DNA from: Roseburia hominis
GTDB taxonomy: Bacteria > Bacillota > Clostridia > Lachnospirales > Lachnospiraceae
Assembly: GCF_021531695.1 (NCBI RefSeq)
Contig: NZ_JADYUI010000005.1
Location: 62,001-126,000 of the forward strand
Length of the DNA stretch: 64,000 nucleotides
Reading direction: 5' to 3'
Shown: in pieces, positions 26,765-38,222 of the stretch
Layout of the letters: every line of letters starts with the position of its first letter
How positions within the stretch are numbered: the stretch's first letter is position 1
Program-made: the position numbers and the translations under genes
Notes under the pieces: model-generated
What the model was told of the DNA's origin: nothing
The model's input: only the letters and a program-made list of their open reading frames with translations
The model's database searches: none

Positions 26765-27700
26765 ATGAGCAGAAAGAAAAAAGAAACGATAGAACTGCGC
26801 TATTATGATATTCCGCAAAAGGAATATGTAATCGCACTTTTGGGGGAAGATTGGATCAGGGCTTACGGGAAAGATATCACCAATCTGCATTTTCATAATC
26901 TGATGGAAATCGGATATTGTAGAGATGGACAGGGAATCGTTCAGCTTGATGATAAAACAAATCCTTACCGCTCCGGAATGTTAAGTGTGATTCCAAAAAA
27001 TTTTCCGCATACAACAACAAGTGAAGAAGGAAAAACCAGTTATTGGGAATATCTGTTTTTTGATCCGGAGACGATCCTTCGCAATATGTATCCGGAAAAT
27101 GAACTGCACCAAAAAAAGATGTTAAATCTTATTACAAGAAAGGCAAATTTTTTTCAGGCGCAGGAGCATCCGCAGCTTACCTCTATTGTTCTTACGATTA
27201 TGGAAGAGATGCGGAAAAAGAAAGAATTTTATGTGGATACGGTAAACTGGCTTACCTGTGCACTATTACTTGAAATTGCGAGGGTAAACAGTTTAGAGCA
27301 CGAAATGGTTGAGAAAGCCAAAAGACCGGGAATCGGACAGATAAAGAATGCATTGGATTACATTAGTATGGAATACCAGCAGGAAATAAAAATCCAGGAA
27401 TTAGCAGAGAAATGTTGTATGAGTGAGACGCATTTCAGACGATTGTTCGTAGAATATATGGGAATGACACCGGTAGATTATATCAATATGGTACGTGTTC
27501 AGATTGCATGCGAAATGATGCGAAAAACAAACGCATCTATGGAGGAGATTGCAGTGAAAGCCGGTTTTGCCACTGCTTCTACATTTAACCGGAATTTTAA
27601 ACGAATTGTAGGAACAACGCCGTATCAATGGAAAAAGAATCCGGAAAATTACGAAAATAAACTTCTTTCGTTTAACATTTCGGTGGAAAAAGGATGGTAG
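26765..27700 (+). CDS. AraC-family transcriptional regulator
   Basis: A 311-residue regulator with an N-terminal cupin sensor (LHFHNLMEIGYCRDGQGIV; SVIPKNFPHTT) and a C-terminal double helix-turn-helix from about residue 200 (IKIQELAEKCCMSETHFRR; AVKAGFATASTFNRNFK). It directly precedes the transporter and beta-galactosidase genes and is separated from them by a terminator, so it is the likely local activator responding to an imported beta-galactoside. GGGGAAGGGT precedes the ATG. Confidence 0.9.
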   Translation: MSRKKKETIELRYYDIPQKEYVIALLGEDWIRAYGKDITNLHFHNLMEIGYCRDGQGIVQLDDKTNPYRSGMLSVIPKNFPHTTTSEEGKTSYWEYLFFDPETILRNMYPENELHQKKMLNLITRKANFFQAQEHPQLTSIVLTIMEEMRKKKEFYVDTVNWLTCALLLEIARVNSLEHEMVEKAKRPGIGQIKNALDYISMEYQQEIKIQELAEKCCMSETHFRRLFVEYMGMTPVDYINMVRVQIACEMMRKTNASMEEIAVKAGFATASTFNRNFKRIVGTTPYQWKKNPENYENKLLSFNISVEKGW

Positions 27701-27742
27701 AAAACGCGCATTTTCGAAAAGATGGTCGAAAATGCGCGTTTT
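27701..27742 (+). terminator. Strong terminator after the AraC gene
   Basis: Perfect 17-bp stem from AAAACGCGCATTTTCGA to its complement, with an 8-nt loop and a T run. It begins directly after the AraC stop codon. Confidence 0.85.
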
Positions 27743-27896
27743 TAAAATGAATTCATACACTACAAGAGGAAAAACTTTGTTATTATGTATATACAGAAAC
27801 GGACGGGGGATTAAAAAGTGTACATATTGCACAAATTAGAAAAATGAGATTTAAAAGAAACCGTCAAAACAACAAATGTATTGGGAGGAAAAGCGT

Positions 27897-29273
27897 ATGA
27901 AAAGAAAGGTCGTATCACTTATTCTTGTAACAGCATTAGTAGCATCAATGACAGCTTGTGGAAGCTCTGGGGAAGCATCAACAAGCGGAAGCAGTGACAG
28001 TACATCTTCCGGAGCTTCATCCGAAGAAGCAAAAGATGATGCATCAGCAGAAAATACTTCTGCAACAGGAGAAGATGAAAACACACTGACTGTATGGGCA
28101 TGGGATGAAACATTCAATATTTATGCAATGAATGAAGCTGCAAAGGTTTATCAGAAAGACCATCCGGATGTTAAAGTAAATGTAATCAATATGCCATGGG
28201 AGGATACCCAGACAGCCATTACTACAGCAGCTACCTCCGGAGATTACAGCACATTGCCGGATATCCTGTTATGTCAGGATAATGCGTTCCAGAAAAACGT
28301 ACTCAGCTATCCGGATTTGTTTGTGGATATCACGGATTCAGGAATTGATTTTTCACAGTTCGCTGCAGGGAAAACAGCATATTCCGTAGTAGATGGTAAG
28401 AATTATGGTGTTCCGTTTGATAATGGTGCGGTTATTGCATGTTATCGTACCGATATCTTAGAGCAGGCAGGCTATACAATAGAAGACCTGACAGATATTA
28501 CATGGGATGAATTCCAGACAATCGGGGAAGATGTATTGGCAAAAACAGGATATGCTCTTAATTCTACAGAAGCAGGAGAACCGGATCTTGTCATGATGAT
28601 GTTACAATCTGCAGGAGCTTCCCTCTTCGATGAAAATGGAAATCCGACAATTGCAGATAATGACGCATTGAAAAAAGTCGTTGAAACTTATTGTTCTTTA
28701 GCACAGGCCGGTGTGCTTCAGATTACAGATGATAACTGGGATGAATATATTAAATCCTTTAACTCAGGAAAAACAGCCGGTGCAATCAATGGATGCTGGA
28801 TTATGGGATCTATTCAGGCAGCAGAAGATCAGTCCGGCAACTGGGGTGTTACCAATATGCCAAGTCTTGTTGGTGTAGATGGCGCAACGAACTACTCAAA
28901 TAATGGTGGATCTTCCTGGGCAGTTACATCCAACTGCAAGAAGACAGACCTCGCTACAGATTTCTTAAACAGCACATTTGCCGGAAGTGTAGACTTCTAT
29001 GCAGGAATCTTACCTTCTTCCGGAGCTATTGCAACATGGTCTCCTGCAGCATCAGCAGATGTTTACAGTGAACCAAGTGAATTCTTTGGAGGAGAACCTG
29101 TATTTACAAAAATTGTAGATTATGCTTCTAAAGTACCAAGCAACAATACAGGAGCATATTACTATGAAGCACGTGATACAGTAGCAGTAGCAATTACGAA
29201 TGTTATGAATGGCGCAGATATTGATTCTGAACTTGCAAATGCACAGGCAACTGTAGAATCTTATATGCAGTAA
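27897..29273 (+). CDS. Sugar ABC transporter substrate-binding lipoprotein (galactoside type)
   Basis: A 458-residue family 1 binding protein. The signal peptide ends in the lipobox SMTAC (Cys near residue 19), followed by a Ser/Glu-rich linker, then TVWAWDETFNIYAMNEAAK and the characteristic GVPFDNGAVIACYRTD. GGGAGGAAAA precedes ATG 27897; the in-frame ATG at 27876 lacks a ribosome binding site. Position between the AraC regulator, two permeases and beta-galactan enzymes suggests that it captures beta-1,4-galacto-oligosaccharides; the ligand is not proven. Confidence 0.9.
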   Translation: MKRKVVSLILVTALVASMTACGSSGEASTSGSSDSTSSGASSEEAKDDASAENTSATGEDENTLTVWAWDETFNIYAMNEAAKVYQKDHPDVKVNVINMPWEDTQTAITTAATSGDYSTLPDILLCQDNAFQKNVLSYPDLFVDITDSGIDFSQFAAGKTAYSVVDGKNYGVPFDNGAVIACYRTDILEQAGYTIEDLTDITWDEFQTIGEDVLAKTGYALNSTEAGEPDLVMMMLQSAGASLFDENGNPTIADNDALKKVVETYCSLAQAGVLQITDDNWDEYIKSFNSGKTAGAINGCWIMGSIQAAEDQSGNWGVTNMPSLVGVDGATNYSNNGGSSWAVTSNCKKTDLATDFLNSTFAGSVDFYAGILPSSGAIATWSPAASADVYSEPSEFFGGEPVFTKIVDYASKVPSNNTGAYYYEARDTVAVAITNVMNGADIDSELANAQATVESYMQ

Positions 29274-29288
29274 ACTTAAAAATTCTAT

Positions 29289-29317
29289 AAGGGGAGATGG
29301 CAGGTGCTACTCCCCTT
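29289..29317 (+). promoter_or_regulatory. Stem-loop between binding protein and permease
   Basis: AAGGGGAG / CTCCCCTT, 8 bp, 13-nt loop, followed by only TTTG. It is positioned like the hairpin at 10482 and probably stabilises the binding-protein mRNA or partly terminates transcription. Confidence 0.55.
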
Positions 29318-29340
29318 TGTGATTAAGGGGGCGTTTTAAA

Positions 29341-30246
29341 GTGAGTCAACCGATGGCAAAAAAGAAAAAATTATCGCTGACGAAAAGACATAACTTAACC
29401 GGCTGGGCTTTTCTGGCCCCGGCTGCATTATTAATCGCAGTAATGAGTTTTTATCCGATGATAAAAGCGTTTGTTTTGTCCTTTAAATCAGGATCTACTT
29501 TTAAGACTATGGAATGGGCGGGATTTTCAAACTATATAAGAATGTTTCAGGATACCGTGTTCATTCAATCATTAAAAAACACATTTATTTACCTGATTAT
29601 TCAGGTTCCGATTATGTTAGTTTTGGCATTGATGTTAGCATCTTTGTTAAACAATAAACATTTGAGATTCAAAGGATTTTTCAGAACGGCAATCTTTTTG
29701 CCATGTGCAACATCATTAGTATCTTATGCAATTATTTTCCGTTCTTTGTTTGCAACGGACGGATTTGTAAACAGTATTTTAACCAGATTGGGAATATTAC
29801 ATACCGGATATGGATTTTTAACAAACCCTACCAGTGCAAGAATTATCATTGTTGTAGCTTTGATTTGGAGATGGACGGGTTACAATATGGTATTCTATTT
29901 ATCCGGATTGCAGAATATAGAGTATTCTGTCTATGAAGCCGCAAAAATAGACGGAGCATCTCCGATACAGACATTTTTCAAAATTACCTGTCCGCTTTTA
30001 AAACCGACCATTTTGCTTACAGCAATTATGTCAACCAATGGTACCTTACAGCTCTTCGATGAATCTGTAAACTTAACCGGTGGCGGACCTGCCAATGCAA
30101 CGATTACCATGTCACACTACATTTATAACTGCTCATTCAAATATGTGGCAAACTTTGGATATTCCGCAGCAATGTCCTTCTTAGTATTAATTTTAGTAGC
30201 AATCCTTGCATTCATTCAGATGAAAGTAGGTGACAAACGTGATTAG
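29341..30246 (+). CDS. Sugar ABC transporter permease (MalF/LacF-like, six TM)
   Basis: A 301-residue permease with six transmembrane helices; EAA loop EAAKIDGASPIQTFFKITCP. The GTG start is chosen because AGGGGG lies 10 bases upstream; ATG 29353 is possible but farther from it. It forms the membrane channel with the gene that overlaps it downstream. Confidence 0.9.
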   Translation: MSQPMAKKKKLSLTKRHNLTGWAFLAPAALLIAVMSFYPMIKAFVLSFKSGSTFKTMEWAGFSNYIRMFQDTVFIQSLKNTFIYLIIQVPIMLVLALMLASLLNNKHLRFKGFFRTAIFLPCATSLVSYAIIFRSLFATDGFVNSILTRLGILHTGYGFLTNPTSARIIIVVALIWRWTGYNMVFYLSGLQNIEYSVYEAAKIDGASPIQTFFKITCPLLKPTILLTAIMSTNGTLQLFDESVNLTGGGPANATITMSHYIYNCSFKYVANFGYSAAMSFLVLILVAILAFIQMKVGDKRD

Positions 30247-31048
30247 TAAACCAAAAAAAATAGCACAGTATGCAATTTTAATCATATTTTCACTGTTTTC
30301 CATTTTCCCATTGTTTTATATGGTAATGGGAGCAACCAATAAGAGTGTTGATGTTATTCGAGGAAAATTATTACCGGGAACTTATCTGGTAGAAAATTTT
30401 AAGAAATTGGTTTCTGAAACAGATTTGGCAAGTGCAATGCTAAATTCCTTTAAATACGCAATTTTATTAACATTCTTATCCTTACTGATTTGTTCTTTGG
30501 CAGGATATGGATTTGAGATTTACCATACCAAAGGCAAAGATATGTTGATGTCCGTCATTCTATTGGCAATGATGGTACCGTTTGTAGCAACCATGATTCC
30601 ATTGTTTGAATTGTGTTCTAAGATGGGACTTTTAAATTCAGCACTTGGATTCGTGTTACCAACAATATCGACACCGTTTTTGATTATGATGTTCAGGCAG
30701 AGCGCAAGATCGTTCCCGCATGACATTATAGAAGCTGCAAGAATTGATGGATTAAGCGAAATACAGATTTTCTTTCGGATGTTTATTCCGACAATGCGTT
30801 CCACCTATGCAGCAGCCATGACAATTACGTTTATGAATGCATGGAACAATTACTTATGGCCGAAAGTAATTATGACGAATGCAGATTCACAGACCATGCC
30901 GATGTTAGTTGCAAACCTGACATCCGGTTATGTAACAGATTATGGCGAGTTGATGTTAGCCGTACTGTTATGTAGTCTTCCGACAATTATTATATTCTTC
31001 TTCTTACAGAAGTCCTTTGCGGAAGGAATTACAGGTGCTGTGAAATAA
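30239..31048 (+). CDS. Sugar ABC transporter permease (MalG/LacG-like)
   Basis: A 269-residue permease with six helices and EAA loop EAARIDGLSEIQIFFRMFIP; C terminus FAEGITGAVK. Start GTG 30239 is taken because AGTAGG lies 8 bases upstream; GTG 30230 is also in frame. Eight-base overlap with the preceding permease implies coupled translation. No ATPase gene follows, so a shared ATPase is expected. Confidence 0.9.
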   Translation: MISKPKKIAQYAILIIFSLFSIFPLFYMVMGATNKSVDVIRGKLLPGTYLVENFKKLVSETDLASAMLNSFKYAILLTFLSLLICSLAGYGFEIYHTKGKDMLMSVILLAMMVPFVATMIPLFELCSKMGLLNSALGFVLPTISTPFLIMMFRQSARSFPHDIIEAARIDGLSEIQIFFRMFIPTMRSTYAAAMTITFMNAWNNYLWPKVIMTNADSQTMPMLVANLTSGYVTDYGELMLAVLLCSLPTIIIFFFLQKSFAEGITGAVK

Positions 31049-31067
31049 AGATTGGATTCAAAAAAAT

Positions 31068-31114
31068 GGGCTGCCCCCATCATGTGTATGGCATCACGGA
31101 TAGGTGGGCAGCTC
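31068..31114 (+). promoter_or_regulatory. Stem-loop between transporter genes and beta-galactosidase
   Basis: GGGCTGCCC / GGGCAGCTC, nine pairs with one G-U, a loop of about 29 nt, and a weak CTCTTTGTG tail. It could partly terminate or process the transcript. I see no separate promoter before the next gene. Confidence 0.5.
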
Positions 31115-31125
31115 TTTGTGTATAA

Positions 31126-34176
<3,051 letters not shown>

Positions 34177-34210
34177 TAACAAAAACATAGAATGTAGGAG
34201 GAATAAGGAG

Positions 34211-36043
34211 ATGGATAAATTTATCGTAAACATCATCCATCGTCCGGAAATGGTTCCGGAATATGCGGAAAAAGTAACCGGACAGGGAAAAACAGAGGAT
34301 ATCGGAAGAAAGGCTCTTTTAACAGAGTCCCTTGATATCTTTAAAACACAACAGGAGATTGCACACAAAAATGGTTTAAAAACCACGATTCAGATGACTT
34401 ATGCAAGTCTTTTCAATGACGAAGCGGTAGAACTTGCAAAAGCAGATCATGAAAAATACGGAGATGAAATCGCATTGTCCTTACTTGGTCTTCCATGTAA
34501 GGAATTCCGTGAAAAATATAATACAAAAGACTTTTGTATCTGGATGTTTTCCATGGAAGATAAAAAAGAAATTGTAAATGACGTATTTGAAAAATTCTAT
34601 GATAGATTTGGATTTTATCCGGAATCTACAGGTTCTTACTATATGGATGCAGAGCTTACCAATTACATCAAAGAAAAATATCCGATGGTAAAATGTGCGG
34701 TTGCAACCTGTTGGGAAGAAGGACCGAAAGCATACCATACCTGCAATAATTCCTGGTACACTTTGTTTGACGGTGGCCCATGGGCACCATGGATTCCATC
34801 AAAACAAAATACACATGCACCGGCAGCAAACAAAGAAGAAGACAGTGGTATTGTAGCAATCCCACATCTTTCCCGTGATCTGATTGCCTGCTATGACGGT
34901 AATGGTTCTAATTTCGGAACTCATCCACAGAACGTGCTTCGTGGTATGATTTATGATTCCGAGACATGGGAATATCCATATCTTTATAATTTAATTGACC
35001 AGTATCGTTCTTTGGAAAAATATAATAATGGATATGCCTATAACATGATGTTCGTAGGACCTGGCTGGATGAATAAGATGGGGCGCTGGGAAGCTCCGTA
35101 TGAATTATTGAAAAAATCCTACGAAGACGGTTGTGCTTACTACGGAAAGCTCAAAAAAGAAGGAAAACTGGTTGACATGACCATGTCAGAGTTTGCTGAC
35201 TATTACCGTGAGAAGAAAACTTATACGGAACCGGAATGTGCCCTTTGGAGAGATATTTTGTATGGCTCTGACAAACAGCTTTTCTGGTATTGCGATCCAT
35301 ATATGAGAGCTTGTGTAAACATGGATCAGGGCGGTGCCATCGTTGACCTTCGTCCATATGCCGCAAAATTGAAATGGGAAGTCGGAATCGGAACCAAACA
35401 TGTGCAGGATGCCTCTTATCCATTCCTGATTCAGGAAAAATACCGTGCCGGTTATTTTACCCATTATGCCGGAGAAGGAACGGTAAGAAGTGCCAAACTT
35501 ACTTATCAGGGCGAAGAAGTCGATTTATGCTTATGTCGTACCAAAGCTCATTTTTCACAGGAAGGAAAAACAAGGATTCTTACCTTAGACCCGGTAGAAA
35601 TCGAATTTGCTGACCTTATGGTAACCTTGCAGACAAAAGAATATTTCGAAGAAGGAAGCTCCAACATCAAAATTGAGCGTACCATTCTTAATATGAGCAA
35701 TCCGGATGCAAAAGTAGAATTAAATGAATATATGGTAGCCTGCTATGGTACAACAGAATATCCGGAAGATATGACAGGAATTACCTTAAAATGTGAAGGA
35801 AACGACGAAAAAACAATTTCTTATGAATACAAATGCAGAGAAGCTTCTTTAGATGGAGCAGATGCAGTCAGTGCAGTGATTCCTGCAATTGAAACAAAAG
35901 TATCTTTAACCGCTTCTGCAAAAGCGGAAGGCTACATTAAAGAGGGTTATGCATTTTCACCAATGTTTACACTTGGATATAAGAAAGAAATTTCAAATAA
36001 GGAGGTATTTGCAACATGGCTCAATCTGGAAAAGGCAAATTAA
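34211..36043 (+). CDS. Uncharacterised 610-residue protein of the galactan locus
   Basis: I do not recognise the family with certainty. The N-terminal 300 residues look like an alpha/beta barrel of the polysaccharide-deacetylase/GH-like kind: IHRPEMVPEYAEK, TTIQMTYASLF, YGDEIALSLLG, RFGFYPESTGSYYMDAELT, then an aromatic stretch GGPWAPWIPSKQNTH and HLSRDLIACYDGNGSN. The C-terminal 200 residues are predicted mostly beta (possible carbohydrate-binding or accessory domain). No signal peptide or TM segment, so cytosolic. GTAGGAGGAATAAGG precedes the ATG. Sitting between lacZ and GH53 galactanase genes, with conserved acidic and aromatic residues, it is a candidate carbohydrate-active enzyme; a function is not assigned. 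Confidence 0.6.
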   Translation: MDKFIVNIIHRPEMVPEYAEKVTGQGKTEDIGRKALLTESLDIFKTQQEIAHKNGLKTTIQMTYASLFNDEAVELAKADHEKYGDEIALSLLGLPCKEFREKYNTKDFCIWMFSMEDKKEIVNDVFEKFYDRFGFYPESTGSYYMDAELTNYIKEKYPMVKCAVATCWEEGPKAYHTCNNSWYTLFDGGPWAPWIPSKQNTHAPAANKEEDSGIVAIPHLSRDLIACYDGNGSNFGTHPQNVLRGMIYDSETWEYPYLYNLIDQYRSLEKYNNGYAYNMMFVGPGWMNKMGRWEAPYELLKKSYEDGCAYYGKLKKEGKLVDMTMSEFADYYREKKTYTEPECALWRDILYGSDKQLFWYCDPYMRACVNMDQGGAIVDLRPYAAKLKWEVGIGTKHVQDASYPFLIQEKYRAGYFTHYAGEGTVRSAKLTYQGEEVDLCLCRTKAHFSQEGKTRILTLDPVEIEFADLMVTLQTKEYFEEGSSNIKIERTILNMSNPDAKVELNEYMVACYGTTEYPEDMTGITLKCEGNDEKTISYEYKCREASLDGADAVSAVIPAIETKVSLTASAKAEGYIKEGYAFSPMFTLGYKKEISNKEVFATWLNLEKAN

Positions 36044-36234
36044 ATTACAGATGCCCGTCCTGCTTTATGAGGGATCTGGACATTGATATGTTTTATGATA
36101 AAGACAAAAAAGAATATTACTGCATCCGTTGCCAGTATACCGGTACGGAAGAAGATGTATTAAAGAAAAATGAAATGGTCCGGTTTCGGTATCGTGCCAT
36201 GAATAAACGTTTCGAAAAATTTGATTTTGATTAA
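36016..36234 (+). CDS. Small zinc-ribbon protein
   Basis: A 72-residue protein with two CxxC knuckles, YRCPSCFMRDL and YYCIRCQYTG, spaced as in a zinc ribbon, and a basic, aromatic C terminus RYRAMNKRFEKFDFD. It overlaps the end of the preceding gene by 28 bp, but a full AAGGAGG at about 36000 precedes its ATG, which supports real translation. Function unknown; nucleic-acid or protein binding is typical for such ribbons. Confidence 0.72.
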   Translation: MAQSGKGKLNYRCPSCFMRDLDIDMFYDKDKKEYYCIRCQYTGTEEDVLKKNEMVRFRYRAMNKRFEKFDFD

Positions 36235-36301
36235 AAAAACAGCCTGATGCTAAAAATGAGAATAGGATAAAATTTCTTACCAATGCATCAGGCTGTTTTT
36301 T
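36234..36301 (+). terminator. Terminator-like stem-loop just before the GH53 gene
   Basis: Perfect 17-bp stem from AAAAAACAGCCTGATGC to its complement, with a 34-nt loop, ending in TTTTTT. The GH53 ribosome binding site AGGAGG starts 1-2 bases later. I see no good promoter between, so galactanase expression may depend on read-through or on a weak promoter in the loop. Confidence 0.7.
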
Positions 36302-36311
36302 AGGAGGAAAC

Positions 36312-37418
36312 ATGGAAAATTTTATAAAAGGTGTGGATTTATCCACTTTAATCGAATTAGAAAAATGTGGTGCACGTTATTTTGATCAAGGGAAAGAAGA
36401 AGATGTTCTTACAATTTTAAAACGCTATGATATTGATTCTGTTCGAGTACGTCTGTGGAATGACCCATATTCAGAAAAAGGAGAACCATATGGTGCCGGC
36501 ACCAACGATATCAAAACAACAATGGAGATTTTAAAGCGGGTAAAAGCAAGGGGATTTTCTACGTTATTAGATCTTCATTACAGCGATTTCTGGGCAGACC
36601 CGGGAAAACAATGTAAGCCAAAAGTCTGGGAAAATTATGATGTATCACAGCTTGAAACGGCAGTTTTTACATATACGAAAGAAACATTGGAATTATTAAA
36701 AAAAGAAGATATTCTTCCTGATATGGTACAGGTCGGAAATGAATTATCAAACGGATTACTCTGGCCGGAAGGGAGAGTTCCGAATTATGATAATATCGCA
36801 CGTTTTGTCAGTGCCGGAATTCGTGGTGTACGTGTAGTAGATGATAAAATTTCCATTATGATACATCTTGATAACGGTGGAAATAATGCGCTTTATCGGG
36901 AATGGTTCGATGAGTATTTAAAACGAGGCGAAGATTTTGACGTAATTGGTTTGTCTTACTATCCATTCTGGCATGGAACCTTAGATATGCTCACTGATAA
37001 TATGAATGACCTTGCGGTCCGTTATGGTAAGGATTTAATTGTAGCAGAAGTTTCTATGGGATTTTCCATGGAAGATTATTCCAAATACGAAAAGCTGGAG
37101 AAAAGTGCCAGAAAAGGATATGCAACAAAACCGGAGTTGGTAGGAAAAATTGAATATCCAATGACAAAACAGGGACAGGCAGATTTTATGGCAGACTTTT
37201 TAAACCGCATTCATCAGATTAAAAATCAAAAAGGAAAAGGTTTTTATTACTGGGAACCGGCATGGATTCCGGTTTCCGGCAGCGGATGGGCAACTCCTGC
37301 ATCGTTAGCTTATATGAAAGATCCGGGACCATGTGGAAATGAATGGGCAAATCAGGCACTATTTGATTATGAAGGCAATGCATTACCGGCACTTTCCGTT
37401 ATTCGGGATTTTTCATAA
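36312..37418 (+). CDS. Endo-beta-1,4-galactanase, glycoside hydrolase family 53, without signal peptide
   Basis: A 368-residue GH53 enzyme that hydrolyses beta-1,4-galactan. Seen: VRVRLWNDPYSEKG, LLDLHYSDFWADPGKQ (GH53 signature), acid/base Glu in VQVGNELSNGLLWP (about 144), GLSYYPFWHGTL, and nucleophile Glu in IVAEVSMGFS (about 246). Most GH53 enzymes are secreted, but this one starts MENFIKGVDLSTL with no signal sequence or lipobox, so it must act on oligosaccharides after import. AGGAGGAAAC precedes the ATG. It completes the cytosolic galactan path with LacZ. Confidence 0.92.
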   Translation: MENFIKGVDLSTLIELEKCGARYFDQGKEEDVLTILKRYDIDSVRVRLWNDPYSEKGEPYGAGTNDIKTTMEILKRVKARGFSTLLDLHYSDFWADPGKQCKPKVWENYDVSQLETAVFTYTKETLELLKKEDILPDMVQVGNELSNGLLWPEGRVPNYDNIARFVSAGIRGVRVVDDKISIMIHLDNGGNNALYREWFDEYLKRGEDFDVIGLSYYPFWHGTLDMLTDNMNDLAVRYGKDLIVAEVSMGFSMEDYSKYEKLEKSARKGYATKPELVGKIEYPMTKQGQADFMADFLNRIHQIKNQKGKGFYYWEPAWIPVSGSGWATPASLAYMKDPGPCGNEWANQALFDYEGNALPALSVIRDFS

Positions 37419-37517
37419 GAAATATTGACAGAAAAAGACAGGTGTGCGATGATACCCAAAGAAGATCTATCTTCCTACTTATGTAATGTAATGAAAGATA
37501 AAAGGAAAGGAAAAACA

Positions 37518-38030
37518 ATGGAACTTTGGGATATTTACGATAAAGACAAAAAACGTACCGGACGAACGATGGAGCGGAATGACTGGAAATTAAAGGAAGG
37601 CGAATATCACTTAACGGTACTTGGTGTTGTTGCAAGAAAAGATGGTAAATTTTTAATTACAAAACGTGTTATGACAAAAGCTTGGGGAGCCGGCTGGTGG
37701 GAAGTTTCCGGCGGTGCTGCACAGGCAGGCGAAGAGTCAAAAGACGCTGTACTTCGGGAAGTACGAGAAGAAACAGGTTTGGATGTATCCGGTTTTGATG
37801 GTGGTTATTTATTTACATATCAGCGTGAAAATATCAAAGAAGGTGATAATTATTTTGTAGATGTTTATCGTTTTATCGGTGACTTCAACGAAAATGATAT
37901 TCATTTGCAGGAAGAAGAAACGGCAGACTATTGTCTGGCTACCAAAGAAGAAATCGAAGCACTGGCAAAAGAGGGAATTTTTCTTCATTATGACAGTATA
38001 AAACGTGCTTTTGATCTTACGCGTAGCTAA
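37518..38030 (+). CDS. NUDIX hydrolase
   Basis: A 170-residue NUDIX protein. The Nudix box is GEESKDAVLREVREETGLD inside GGAAQAGEESKDAVLR. The N-terminal ELWDIYDKDKKRTGRTM resembles the isopentenyl-diphosphate-isomerase-like/YfcD group, members of which act on nucleotide or sugar diphosphates. ATG 37518 follows AAAGGAAAGGA; the longer frame from 37425 would begin at a TTG with no ribosome binding site. Substrate unknown. It is the last gene of the region before a terminator. Confidence 0.82.
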   Translation: MELWDIYDKDKKRTGRTMERNDWKLKEGEYHLTVLGVVARKDGKFLITKRVMTKAWGAGWWEVSGGAAQAGEESKDAVLREVREETGLDVSGFDGGYLFTYQRENIKEGDNYFVDVYRFIGDFNENDIHLQEEETADYCLATKEEIEALAKEGIFLHYDSIKRAFDLTRS

Positions 38031-38038
38031 TTTAATAC

Positions 38039-38066
38039 TTGATTTTCCATAAAATGGTAGTATAAT
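38039..38066 (+). promoter_or_regulatory. Promoter-like sequence overlapping a palindrome
   Basis: TTGATT, 16-bp spacer, TATAAT. A perfect 14-bp palindrome (TAAACAGCAGTTAT and its complement, 38066-38100, loop GGGGGAA) starts at the last base of the -10 box, so the start site falls inside it. The palindrome could be an operator or the base of a short RNA. Confidence 0.45.
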
Positions 38067-38104
38067 AAACAGCAGTTATGGGGGAAATAACTGCTGTTTA
38101 TTAC

Positions 38105-38135
38105 GAAGGTGTAAGTTTTACACCTTCTTTTTTTT
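38105..38135 (+). terminator. Intrinsic terminator ahead of the first chemoreceptor
   Basis: GAAGGTGTAA / TTACACCTTC with a 3-nt loop and eight T residues. It ends transcription from the NUDIX gene or from the promoter at 38039. Confidence 0.88.
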
Positions 38136-38222
38136 GCGTTTTACTTTGGTAAAGCAAAAAAGTGCTCAGAAATTCTGAGATCGACAGCACTGGGGAATTT
38201 AAATGATTGAGAGGACAAGAAC

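Noticed and set aside
38136-38222. c-di-GMP riboswitch ahead of the first chemoreceptor
   Set aside because: The GEMM core sequences (CACAGGGCAAACC, GACGCAAAGC) are not present.
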